This document shows positions 14,518 to 20,461 of a DNA stretch of 20,461 nucleotides, one piece after another; positions within the stretch are counted from its first letter, which is position 1, and every line of letters starts with the position of its first letter. The notes under the pieces were generated by a model. The model saw only the letters and a program-made list of their open reading frames with translations, was not told the DNA's origin and did no database searches. The stretch comes from a virus. The stretch lies in the IMG/VR virus record IMGVR_UViG_3300035701_000362, positions 1 through 20,461 of that record. One strand, given 5' to 3'. Made by a program: the position numbers and the translations under genes.

Positions 14518-15096
14518 TTAGGATTCGAGATATTCCTTGATCCGGGCCGTCATGCCCTCGATCAAGTGGAGTGTTTCCGGCTTGATCGCGGGCGGAGTGG
14601 GTTGCCCCGGCTCCGCACCCGGCTCTATGCTTTTTACGTCATCGACCAGTGCATCGGGACAGGATTGAAAGACGCAGGGCGATACTTCCCACAGGTTGAT
14701 TTCTTTCAGTTGCCTTATGCCCGACTCGCGGTCGATGGCTTCTTTGTTGACGTTATATCCGATGGAGAGTCCCGGCACGGCTCCCTGAACCATGAGCGAG
14801 CGAATCTCACGAGCGAGTTGCACATCCAAGTTGAGCTGTCCGATAACCTCCAGGCCTTTCTCGCTCTCGGTCCCCGAGATAACGCCGATGGGCTTGTCGA
14901 TGTTGTGCGACCACAGGAGCGGAAACTGCTTTTTTTCCCGCAGCGTTTTCTTGAACGCTCCCTTCTGCACCGAATCGCCGTAGGTGTCGACCACGTCGAA
15001 GATGGAGGCATAGCCGGTGAATGTCCCGGCCTCCCCCTCTTCGTCGCCCATGACGAACTTGAATTCCAGGTTTTTAGTTTCTAGTTTCTTTGACAT
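14518..15096 (-). CDS. prohead maturation protease, HK97 family
   Basis: 192 residues. The ATG at 15096 is preferred because GAGGAGG lies 5-6 bases upstream and it follows the portal stop by 13 bases; a longer frame would overlap the portal gene. The family landmarks are present: GYASIFDVVDTYGDSVQKGAF (29-48), QFPLLWSHNIDKPIG (57-71) with the catalytic His at 64, GAVPGLSIGYNV (105-116) with the nucleophile Ser at 111, and INLWEVSPCVF (133-143) with Glu137 in the third catalytic region. It should cut the N-terminal scaffold domain from the capsid protein during prohead maturation and may cut itself. The last 40 residues are Pro-rich and not conserved. Its place between portal and capsid is standard. 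Confidence 0.93.
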   Translation of the reverse strand: MSKKLETKNLEFKFVMGDEEGEAGTFTGYASIFDVVDTYGDSVQKGAFKKTLREKKQFPLLWSHNIDKPIGVISGTESEKGLEVIGQLNLDVQLAREIRSLMVQGAVPGLSIGYNVNKEAIDRESGIRQLKEINLWEVSPCVFQSCPDALVDDVKSIEPGAEPGQPTPPAIKPETLHLIEGMTARIKEYLES

Positions 15097-15109
15097 ATCG
15101 CCCTCCTCG

Positions 15110-17320
15110 TTAAGCCACAACCGGATACGTGCCGCAAAGGCAATTGCACACTTCCCCGGCACTGCCCCGTGGATCGCCCGGAAAGCCGAGCTGTTCTCCG
15201 CCGACGCTGAAATCATCGTCCAGCGCGACCTCTTGGCCGTCGGCCGCGATGTGCGATTCCCGACTATCCGGAACCATGGAGCACATCCAGCCCTTCAGTT
15301 CCACAAATTCGGTCTCCTTGAACCCCTCAACCGCGCCGTAGTTATCGACCTTCACGCTCTCCGTCCTTGCCCAGAGCCGTGATCTCCACGGCCCTAAGTC
15401 AGTAGCTTTATCGCTCAAGTTCTGCGCGAATTGCTGAACCGTCCAGTTTGAATCATTGGCCTCGTGGATCATCCGCTCGACAATCTCCAACATCGTCTTG
15501 CTCACCTTCGTGCCCGAATTGAAGATCATATCCTTGAGTTTCGCGTCCTGCTCGGGCGTCATTGTGAAGGTCCAGGACGTCGGCTTCTTGGGATCGCCCT
15601 TCCATGCCATCGCCTTGAATTCGGTATCGTCGAAAAGCTCGCCCTTCGAGGCCCTCATGCCGGCATTCCCGGCACGGATGAAGTGATCGACATACCAGGG
15701 CGTGAACGTCCGGGCGTATCGCTTCGTCTCTTCCTTGACACTGAAGATGTCGGCGGCATGAACGCCGCTCACGGAGCCGAGCCGTGCGGCCTTCTGTCGG
15801 AGCGCGTCTGCCTGGGCGCGAAGATAGCTTTTCGCCATCTGCTCGAACGATTTCTCCCGCGCCTTGACCCGCGCCTCGAACGTTTTCCAGAGTCGCTCCT
15901 TGAGTTCGGGCTTGGCCCAGTATCCCGTGCCCTTGAGTTCATTGGGGAATGGTTTCTGCTCTGGAGCACCAGCGGCCAGCGCCTTGCCCTGATCCTCTTC
16001 GGACATCGGCTCTTCATCGGTCCCTGGTTCAGCGTCTGCCCCTCCATCCGCAGTGCCTCCATCGGCAAACGGCTTGAGCGCATCCGGCACGGGTTCCGGC
16101 TCAGCGACAGATTGATCCAGCGGGATTTTCCCGATCCCGACTAGGATGATGTCGCCCTCCGGCCCCACTTCGTCATATCCCGTTGCAACACGCTTCTCGT
16201 TCACCGTCAGCCAGTCGGATGACGCAAGATAGGCATATTTCTGCGCCTGTTCCTCTTGCAAGGCTTCGATAGCATCCCTGTCGTAATCGAGATACAGCCC
16301 TTCCCCGAATAGCGGCACAATCCACGAGTTCAGCGCGTCCCGCAGGTTATCCATGATCGGGAGCACCGTCTCCATGTAGAGCGCCTTACGTGCTTCCTGG
16401 ACGTTCGAATAGGTCTTATTCTCGCTGTCGCCCAAGAGTTCCGACGGCACATTGAACACGGAGCAGATGCGCCGCAGGTTGGACTTGTCCGCATTCACCC
16501 AGTCCATGTCCTTCGGCGAAATGGCGAACTGCTTCCAGTCGAACCCACCCTCCAGGATCATCGGCGTTCCCGCATTCCCCGAGCCCATGTACTTCTCGCG
16601 GAGCTGGCGCTCAAGGAACTTGCGCTGGTCCTCGGTCAGGTTGCCCGTGAGGACAAGGGCCCCCGGCGGACGCATATCGTTCTGGAGGATTTTCGCGTTC
16701 CATTCAGCCGACGCATTGGAAATGTCAATAGCCCTTGCCGCAACCTCAAGCCGCGACAGGCCATAGAAATCATCGAGCGGGTTGAAGTCTCTGAGGTGCA
16801 GAACTTCTTCTGTCTTGAGTTGTGTCGGTATGCCGTTCACCTCATATGTGAACCCGCCGACGAGTTCCTTTCCGCCCTTAGCCCCGGGCTTAACCTTCAT
16901 CCGGTCCGGGCGCAGTGCATAAAGAAAGCGGGGCGGTTGCGTTCCGATCCCGACGCGCAGGATGTAACTATTCCCGGCCAGGAGTTTGTAACTCACCACC
17001 TTTTCGATGAACTGGAATCCATGATCGTACTCATTCGGGTGAGCCAAGAGTTCCGAGAGCGGGCTGTTGTCAAGCTCCGTCAGCTCGCCATCCGAAGCCT
17101 TGCGCCCAACCGTCCACGCGATCCCCGCGGCGGAGCGAGCGATCAGACTTACGCACGCGAACGCGGGAGCGCAGAGCTTATAGCCAGCCTGGGCCAGCTT
17201 GTTATAATCGGCGGGCGTCCAGACTGCCTCTTGCCCATACAGCATCGCCAGGATGGACTTCCACGTAGGATCCTCTTTCCGCTCCCTTGCCCTTGTGATG
17301 TTTAGCCCTAATAGTTTCAT
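15110..17320 (-). CDS. portal protein fused to MuF-type C-terminal domain
   Basis: 736 residues, much longer than a usual HK97-type portal of about 400. Residues 1-400 follow the portal pattern: LCAPAFACVSLIARSAAGIAWTVG (49-72), ELLAHPN, LLAGNSYILRV (113-123), PLDDFYGLSRLEVAARAI (181-198) and FNVPSELLGDSENKTYSNVQEARKALYMETVLPIM (289-323). Residues about 405-460 are an acidic, Gly/Ala-rich linker (PEPVPDALKPFADGG, DEEPMSEEDQG). Residues about 465-736 are MuF-like: a Lys/Arg-rich helical part, LWARTESVKVDNYGAVEGF (649-667), then DSRESHIAADGQ with His690 and a final C-N-C-L-C motif (725-729). GGAG lies 8 bases before the ATG. MuF-type proteins are minor capsid proteins that bind the inner capsid or portal; here the two functions are one chain. 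There is no toxin-like extension after the cysteine motif. The frame is continuous across the junction. Confidence 0.9.
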   Translation of the reverse strand: MKLLGLNITRARERKEDPTWKSILAMLYGQEAVWTPADYNKLAQAGYKLCAPAFACVSLIARSAAGIAWTVGRKASDGELTELDNSPLSELLAHPNEYDHGFQFIEKVVSYKLLAGNSYILRVGIGTQPPRFLYALRPDRMKVKPGAKGGKELVGGFTYEVNGIPTQLKTEEVLHLRDFNPLDDFYGLSRLEVAARAIDISNASAEWNAKILQNDMRPPGALVLTGNLTEDQRKFLERQLREKYMGSGNAGTPMILEGGFDWKQFAISPKDMDWVNADKSNLRRICSVFNVPSELLGDSENKTYSNVQEARKALYMETVLPIMDNLRDALNSWIVPLFGEGLYLDYDRDAIEALQEEQAQKYAYLASSDWLTVNEKRVATGYDEVGPEGDIILVGIGKIPLDQSVAEPEPVPDALKPFADGGTADGGADAEPGTDEEPMSEEDQGKALAAGAPEQKPFPNELKGTGYWAKPELKERLWKTFEARVKAREKSFEQMAKSYLRAQADALRQKAARLGSVSGVHAADIFSVKEETKRYARTFTPWYVDHFIRAGNAGMRASKGELFDDTEFKAMAWKGDPKKPTSWTFTMTPEQDAKLKDMIFNSGTKVSKTMLEIVERMIHEANDSNWTVQQFAQNLSDKATDLGPWRSRLWARTESVKVDNYGAVEGFKETEFVELKGWMCSMVPDSRESHIAADGQEVALDDDFSVGGEQLGFPGDPRGSAGEVCNCLCGTYPVVA

Positions 17321-17321
17321 G

Positions 17322-18527
17322 CTATATGCTCCAAATTCGCGGCTCTACCCTTGGCCCTCCGATTAGCCAGTAGCTGAGGGCAAGGGAAATCACGCAGTCA
17401 TCGTGATAGCCTTCCGGGGCCGCGTAGTGCACCATGCCCGATGACCCGATGGCATACTCGAAGATGTCAAGTTCATTCGTCTGAACCGGCTCACGTAAAA
17501 GGCATAGCTTTTTCTGGTCGAACCCGATCATGAGCGTCTCGATGAGCTTCTTCTTGCTCTCGGCCGTGAACTTATAGCCGACGACGTTCAGTCCGGCGCG
17601 TCGCAAGTCCTCATAGATCGGATCGCCAACGCCTGTCGCGTCCACGTTGAGTTTCGCCTTGTATTTTCGGATGACCGGAATGATCCGCTCTTTCTGCACC
17701 GTCCAGTCCAGGAGATTGAAGCGGTCCCAATAGACTTGCCGCCCATGCGCATCGAGGATCGTCAAGACCGTAAAATCCGTGAGCCGTGCCAAATCGAGCC
17801 CAGCGAAATATTCCTTACCGGGGAGCGGCTCCTCGCGGATCGACCCGATACATGCCTGGATGTTCCTGAATACGCCCGCGCTGTTCTCAAGGAACTCGGC
17901 CAGGTATTCCTGGCTGAACACATCAACCGGGAGCGACTGCCGCGCCTGCTCAATGTCCTCGGCGCTCACCTTCGGGTTATCGCTCGTCGGGAACTTCCAG
18001 CTCTTAAACTCGGGTTGAAGCACGTCCTGCCCGCGAGTCCACAACTCATAGAACCAGTTTTTGCCTTTGGGTGTCGATATGAACAGCACCCGCCCGTGCG
18101 TATCGGATACGGCTGGACGAAGGATTGCTTCCCATACTTCGCGTCTGACCCTAGCCGCCTCGTCCACGACTGCGCGACGCAGTCCTTCGCCGCGCAGGTT
18201 GTCCGGGTTGTCGGCGCTCTTCCAGGTCATGGCCGATCCGTTCAGGTAGGCGATCCTCAGCTCGGAATGAGACACGTCCTTGAACACGCCTTCGGCCTTG
18301 CCCTTCCTGGCCGCGCTGAGGAGCGTCCGGAAAGCCATCTTGCTCTGCGAATAAATCGGGGCAACCCACCAGTATTCCCCCGGCTGTTCGCACACGCCCT
18401 GGAGGAGCCAGTTCAGGCCCGTGATCGTCTTGCCCCAGCGCCTGCCCGCGTCGATGACCGGGAACCTGACCGGGGATGCGAAGAGCAAACGCTGACTGTC
18501 TCGCGGTGCGTAGCCAGTGATTTTCAT
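17322..18527 (-). CDS. terL: terminase large subunit
   Basis: 401 residues. It is the packaging motor ATPase and nuclease. The N-terminal ATPase half has a deviant Walker A GRRWGKT at 28-34, a Walker B AVVDEA at 119-124 (Asp122, Glu123) and the coupling motif FISTPKG at 149-155. The C-terminal RNase H-like nuclease has Asp residues at expected sites: GLDLARLTDF (Asp245), NVDATGVGDP (Asp296) and GYHDDCVISL (Asp376/Asp377). All motifs are intact, so it should be active. Length is a little short for the family but complete. It overlaps the upstream small-subunit gene by 4 bases and ends one base before the portal ATG. The packaging strategy (cos or headful) cannot be told from this alone. Confidence 0.96.
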   Translation of the reverse strand: MKITGYAPRDSQRLLFASPVRFPVIDAGRRWGKTITGLNWLLQGVCEQPGEYWWVAPIYSQSKMAFRTLLSAARKGKAEGVFKDVSHSELRIAYLNGSAMTWKSADNPDNLRGEGLRRAVVDEAARVRREVWEAILRPAVSDTHGRVLFISTPKGKNWFYELWTRGQDVLQPEFKSWKFPTSDNPKVSAEDIEQARQSLPVDVFSQEYLAEFLENSAGVFRNIQACIGSIREEPLPGKEYFAGLDLARLTDFTVLTILDAHGRQVYWDRFNLLDWTVQKERIIPVIRKYKAKLNVDATGVGDPIYEDLRRAGLNVVGYKFTAESKKKLIETLMIGFDQKKLCLLREPVQTNELDIFEYAIGSSGMVHYAAPEGYHDDCVISLALSYWLIGGPRVEPRIWSI

Positions 18528-18838
18528 CCATTCTCTTTCCCGTTCTCGCCGGACCCGAAGTCAAAGGAAAGGACGTGAGCAACTTCGCCGGAGTGCGAAA
18601 CATCCAGCGCAAGAATCTTCGGATAGATGTCCCGATAGAATGATTCCATGTTACGTGGGGTTCGCTTAGCCCAGGTCGTCATGCCGCGCACTCCGCCGAG
18701 CGCCTCGAATACGGCCCCGATGTTTTCCTTGGCCGCCCTTGAAAGTTTATTTTTCGTCCCCTTCGGGCGTCCGGGATGAGAACGCAGAACAGCGCCCGTT
18801 ATGGGCGAGACTGCATTTCCCTTGCTTTTTTTATTCAC
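18524..18838 (-). CDS. terS: terminase small subunit
   Basis: 104 residues from a GTG start at 18838 that overlaps the previous stop by 4 bases; only a weak GGA-type site is upstream, suggesting translational coupling. It lies directly before terL and overlaps it by 4 bases. The N-terminal part has GRPKGTKNK, an AT-hook-like basic motif common at the start of small terminases, then a helical region with LSRAAKENIGAVFEALGGVRGMTTWAK and a FYRDIYPKILALDV helix. There is an acidic C-terminus (GSGENGKENG). Such proteins bind the packaging initiation site and regulate the large subunit. The gene position is the main support, with the basic motif and helices in agreement. Confidence 0.85.
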   Translation of the reverse strand: MNKKSKGNAVSPITGAVLRSHPGRPKGTKNKLSRAAKENIGAVFEALGGVRGMTTWAKRTPRNMESFYRDIYPKILALDVSHSGEVAHVLSFDFGSGENGKENG

Positions 18839-19041
18839 TTGCTTTCCGACTTCTCCATCAGCACCACGAAAATTTCCTGATCGGCCTTCATCAGGCCGTT
18901 GATGTCCGCGACAAGCGCATCATCGGTTGCGTTAAACTCCAGCGGTAAGAGGCCACCTTTATCCAGACTGACAAGACTCTTGATCTCCAGCTTTTTCATA
19001 AGGGCGGCAAAGGCGACGCGTTTATGGTTCATGGTTTTCAT
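18835..19041 (-). CDS. small protein before terminase, unknown function
   Basis: A 68-residue reading frame, KTMNHKRVAFAALMKKLEIKSLVSLDKGG onward, ending DADINGLMK-like acidic and KSESK. It overlaps the small terminase start by 4 bases, so the two are likely translated together. The start is uncertain: ATG at 19041 has no Shine-Dalgarno sequence, and internal Met codons at 4 and 15 also lack one. The predicted structure is two helices with no membrane segment. I do not recognise a family. The coupled arrangement makes it a real gene of moderate likelihood. Confidence 0.55.
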   Translation of the reverse strand: MKTMNHKRVAFAALMKKLEIKSLVSLDKGGLLPLEFNATDDALVADINGLMKADQEIFVVLMEKSESK

Positions 19042-19323
19042 GCTTTATTTGTGGTGGGTAGATGAGCTATAGTCCGCGTGGATAATAATAGGCGTGGCGA
19101 CTTTCACCCGTTACCGGATGCTAACCGTATCGCCACGTCCGACTTGTCCCGCCCGCACACGCATACGGCTATGCGATCCCGGGCTTCAGGCGAGACCTCT
19201 ATACACCATGCTTCTTATGAAGACTGGACGTTCATAGGGTAACGCCTGACAATTCCCAGGTAAATAAAATCTCTTTAATAAGCGCGTTCGTTATGAAAGC
19301 GGATCAGGCTTCGCCTTAATAGA
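19042..19323 (-). ncRNA. gene-free gap with several hairpins, candidate structured RNA or leader
   Basis: 282 bases without a convincing reading frame or obvious promoter. On the minus strand three hairpins are visible. First: GGCGTT (19241-19246, with an 8-base loop) pairs with AACGTCC (19226-19232), one bulge. Second: GCCCG/CGGGC (19151-19155 with 19180-19184) encloses a 4x4 internal loop, then a 6-bp stem CGCATA/TATGCG with a 4-base loop (19160-19175). Third: a 10-bp stem between 19091-19100 and 19130-19140 (one bulge) encloses a 5-bp hairpin with a GTAA (GNRA-type) loop (19106-19119). The loop region 19123-19130 can pair with 19163-19170 in the second hairpin, a possible pseudoknot or alternative fold. 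The part nearest the 68-residue gene may be a 5' leader. No known family is recognised; function is unknown. Confidence 0.3.
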
Positions 19324-19587
19324 TCAAAGCCGCACCAGCATGCCCACGAGCGTGCCGACGGATGCCCCGAGCGAATACGCGAAGAATAGTTCACGTCTTT
19401 TGGCAGAGATGCCCCGTTCGGCCACGAGAAAAGGGACGAGGGTTACGAGGAACGACAGCCACATCGCCGCAAATGCCATGCCGGAAGAGACCGAGCGATA
19501 ATAGAGAACGACAAGTACGTCTGTGCCCGCGCCCAGCACGAAGAAACCGGCAAGGTTCGCTAGGCGTTTCCGCAAGTGGCGGCTCAT
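19324..19587 (-). CDS. small multi-span membrane protein, holin candidate
   Basis: 87 residues. AGGAGG lies a few bases before the ATG at 19587, the strongest binding site in this part. Hydrophobic segments at about 10-28 (LANLAGFFVLGAGTDVLVV), 36-54 (MAFAAMWLSFLVTLVPFLV) and 67-86 (LFFAYSLGASVGTLVGMLV), with a basic N-terminus (MSRHLRKR) and a basic cytoplasmic loop (ERGISAKRREL), give a likely three-span protein. Size, charge and topology fit class I phage holins, which make membrane holes at lysis, but no endolysin is seen in the window, so another membrane role is possible. I do not recognise a named family. It is 16 bases downstream of the 44-residue gene and followed by the long gap. 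Confidence 0.6.
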   Translation of the reverse strand: MSRHLRKRLANLAGFFVLGAGTDVLVVLYYRSVSSGMAFAAMWLSFLVTLVPFLVAERGISAKRRELFFAYSLGASVGTLVGMLVRL

Positions 19588-19603
19588 CGACCCTCCTGGT
19601 CAT

Positions 19604-19738
19604 CTAACTTCGCCTCTTAAACCACCGCCATGCGACTAGCAGACAGAACCCGAGCGCGAATAGCGCGCCGATGTTCAGAGGGGTCAATTGCAATTTGAGC
19701 GCAAAGGCAATGTCTAAGTATTCGGGAATTAGATTCAT
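19604..19738 (-). CDS. 44-residue single-span membrane protein
   Basis: A short reading frame from ATG 19738, overlapping the preceding gene's stop by 4 bases (ATGA), to TAG at 19604-19606. Sequence begins MNLIPEYLDIAFALKLQLTP and has a hydrophobic stretch from about residue 22 to 40 (NIGALFALGFCLLVAWRWF), ending KRRS, a positive-inside pattern. The coupling overlap is the same as in its neighbours, which supports it as real. It has no recognised family. Together with the 77- and 87-residue proteins it forms a run of three small membrane proteins, as in phage lysis or membrane accessory cassettes. Confidence 0.6.
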   Translation of the reverse strand: MNLIPEYLDIAFALKLQLTPLNIGALFALGFCLLVAWRWFKRRS

Positions 19739-19968
19739 GGCAATCTTCCCTTGATCTCTTCGATGTCTTTCTCGATCCGCTCAAGCCGCTGTTCAATAAC
19801 GGAAAGCCTAACCGAATGTTGCTCGCATCGCTCGGGGTTTGCGTCCAGCCCCTTTTCCTTGCTGAGCGCTCTTTCTTTCGCTTTCCAGTATGTCAAGAGA
19901 GCGAATGCTAGCGTGCCTAATATGATCCCGATGACCTCAGCAATTTTCAGAGCGAGTGCGAGATTCAT
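19735..19968 (-). CDS. small membrane-anchored coiled-coil protein
   Basis: 77 residues, overlapping the genes on both sides by 4 bases. Residues about 8-28 (KIAEVIGIILGTLAFALLTYW) are one membrane span; the rest is charged, ending with a heptad-like SVIEQRLERIEKDIEEIKGRLP (about 56-77). The topology, N-terminal anchor and soluble coiled coil, is that of BhlA-type holin-like or Rz-like accessory proteins. It lacks any enzymatic motif. The tight coupling suggests a role in the same process as the two small membrane genes after it. The holin/lysis connection is inferred from shape and neighbours only. Confidence 0.6.
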   Translation of the reverse strand: MNLALALKIAEVIGIILGTLAFALLTYWKAKERALSKEKGLDANPERCEQHSVRLSVIEQRLERIEKDIEEIKGRLP

Positions 19969-20461
19969 TTGGCCGCCCCTTTCAGCGCGTCAACTGCTAC
20001 CTTCGCGCCCAATCCCAGAATCACAAGTTTCTCGATGTTGGAACCGATACGCGCCCACCGGAGCTTCCGCTCAGACGCCTTCCAGCCCTTCTCCGCCAGC
20101 GTGCGCAAGCGTGTCTCGCCTTCGTACTTCTGCTTCCACATATCCCCGATCGTAACCTGAGCACTATACTTCGCGGACCAATCGGCGATGATGGCGTCCT
20201 TCTCTGCGATGACCGTCTGCGCCAAGCTGAACTTGTCCGACCACGCCTTGACCTGTTCTTTGAGGTTCGCCACCTGCGCGGAAAGGTCGCCGCTCACTTC
20301 CAGCTGATGCAGTTTTTGCACAAGTTGAGTAAGATCGGAATCCTTCCGGCCAATGGCGTTGGTCATGTGACCAATGGTCTCGACCTTCTCGGCGATCTCC
20401 TGATCCTTTTGCCCCACAATCGCGGTCATCTGAGCGATTTGTGTGGTAAGCGCTTTGCCGT
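19965..20461 (-). CDS. coiled-coil protein with hydrophobic C-terminus (partial, 5' end outside window)
   Basis: The frame is open to the right edge and reads GKALTTQIAQ before the Met at 20429. There is no Shine-Dalgarno sequence upstream of that ATG, so the true start lies outside and only the last 165 or so residues are seen. The visible part is a long coiled coil (IVGQKDQEIAEKVETIGHMT, LTQLVQKLHQLEVSGDLSAQ, QVANLKEQVKAWSDKFSLAQ) rich in Gln, Lys and Glu. It is followed by WKASERKLRWARIGSNIEK and a short hydrophobic end, LVILGLGAKVAVDALKGAAK, that could insert in or lie on a membrane. It overlaps the 77-residue membrane gene by 4 bases. No family is recognised; spanin-like or tail-fiber-associated roles are both possible. 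Confidence 0.65.
   Translation of the reverse strand, partial: GKALTTQIAQMTAIVGQKDQEIAEKVETIGHMTNAIGRKDSDLTQLVQKLHQLEVSGDLSAQVANLKEQVKAWSDKFSLAQTVIAEKDAIIADWSAKYSAQVTIGDMWKQKYEGETRLRTLAEKGWKASERKLRWARIGSNIEKLVILGLGAKVAVDALKGAAK

Noticed and set aside
14518-15216. Longer prohead protease starting at 15216
   Set aside because: The first 40 residues would overlap the MuF-like end of the portal gene; ATG 15096 has an excellent GAGGAGG and begins where the family homology begins.
19175-19195. AAGCCCGG as a twister ribozyme fragment
   Set aside because: The rest of the twister consensus and its stems are absent; the match is short enough to be chance.
19042-19323. Group I or group II intron remnant, or a tRNA, in the structured gap
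   Set aside because: Short matches were seen (GACTATAG like a group I P7, GTGAAAGTC and GCCGTATGCG like group II, CCCACCA like a tRNA end), but the partner elements, domain V, or a full cloverleaf are missing.

Overview
The window is a contiguous piece of a tailed-phage genome, either a free phage or a prophage. Every gene I can support lies on the minus strand, so the genes read from right to left. The order is the classic head-then-tail order of a siphovirus: terminase, portal, protease, capsid, connectors, tail terminator, tail tube, frameshifted chaperone, tape measure, distal tail, hub. No tail sheath, wedge or spike genes are seen, which argues for a long non-contractile tail. The DNA is GC-rich. 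Most genes have GGAGG-type ribosome binding sites and many neighbours overlap by 4 bases, as expected for a phage of a bacterium with standard Shine-Dalgarno initiation. The host cannot be named from the sequence, and no integrase, repressor, replication or endolysin gene is present.

Layout from right (5') to left (3'). (1) 20461-19324: a coiled-coil protein cut by the right edge, then three small membrane proteins of 77, 44 and 87 residues, which are candidate lysis or membrane accessory genes. The 44-residue gene is easy to miss. (2) 19323-19042: a 282-base gap with no gene but several hairpins, a candidate structured RNA. (3) 19041-13335: a 68-residue unknown, small and large terminase, a portal fused to a MuF-type domain, HK97-type prohead protease and HK97-fold major capsid protein. 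(4) 13316-11398: a probable capsid accessory protein, a likely terminator, a 90-residue unknown, a gp6-like connector and a gp10/tail-completion-like protein. (5) 11386-9096: three beta-rich virion proteins, one with about 13 copies of a 22-residue repeat. (6) 9099-1: tail terminator, a small lysine-rich protein, two paralogous tail tube proteins, tail assembly chaperone with a -1 frameshift extension, tape measure, distal tail-like protein, and a large tail hub protein that runs off the left edge.

The most interesting points are: (a) the tail tube gene is duplicated, and the second copy carries about 110 extra residues inserted at one point; (b) a slippery A_AAA_AAT sits directly at the chaperone stop codon and leads into the -1 frame; (c) the tape measure seems to start at a rare ATT codon, because no ATG, GTG or TTG fits its ribosome binding site; (d) the 22-residue repeat protein; (e) the possible pseudoknotted RNA between the membrane-gene cluster and the terminase genes. 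Function calls rest on reading motifs, gene order and remembered family features, not on database searches.
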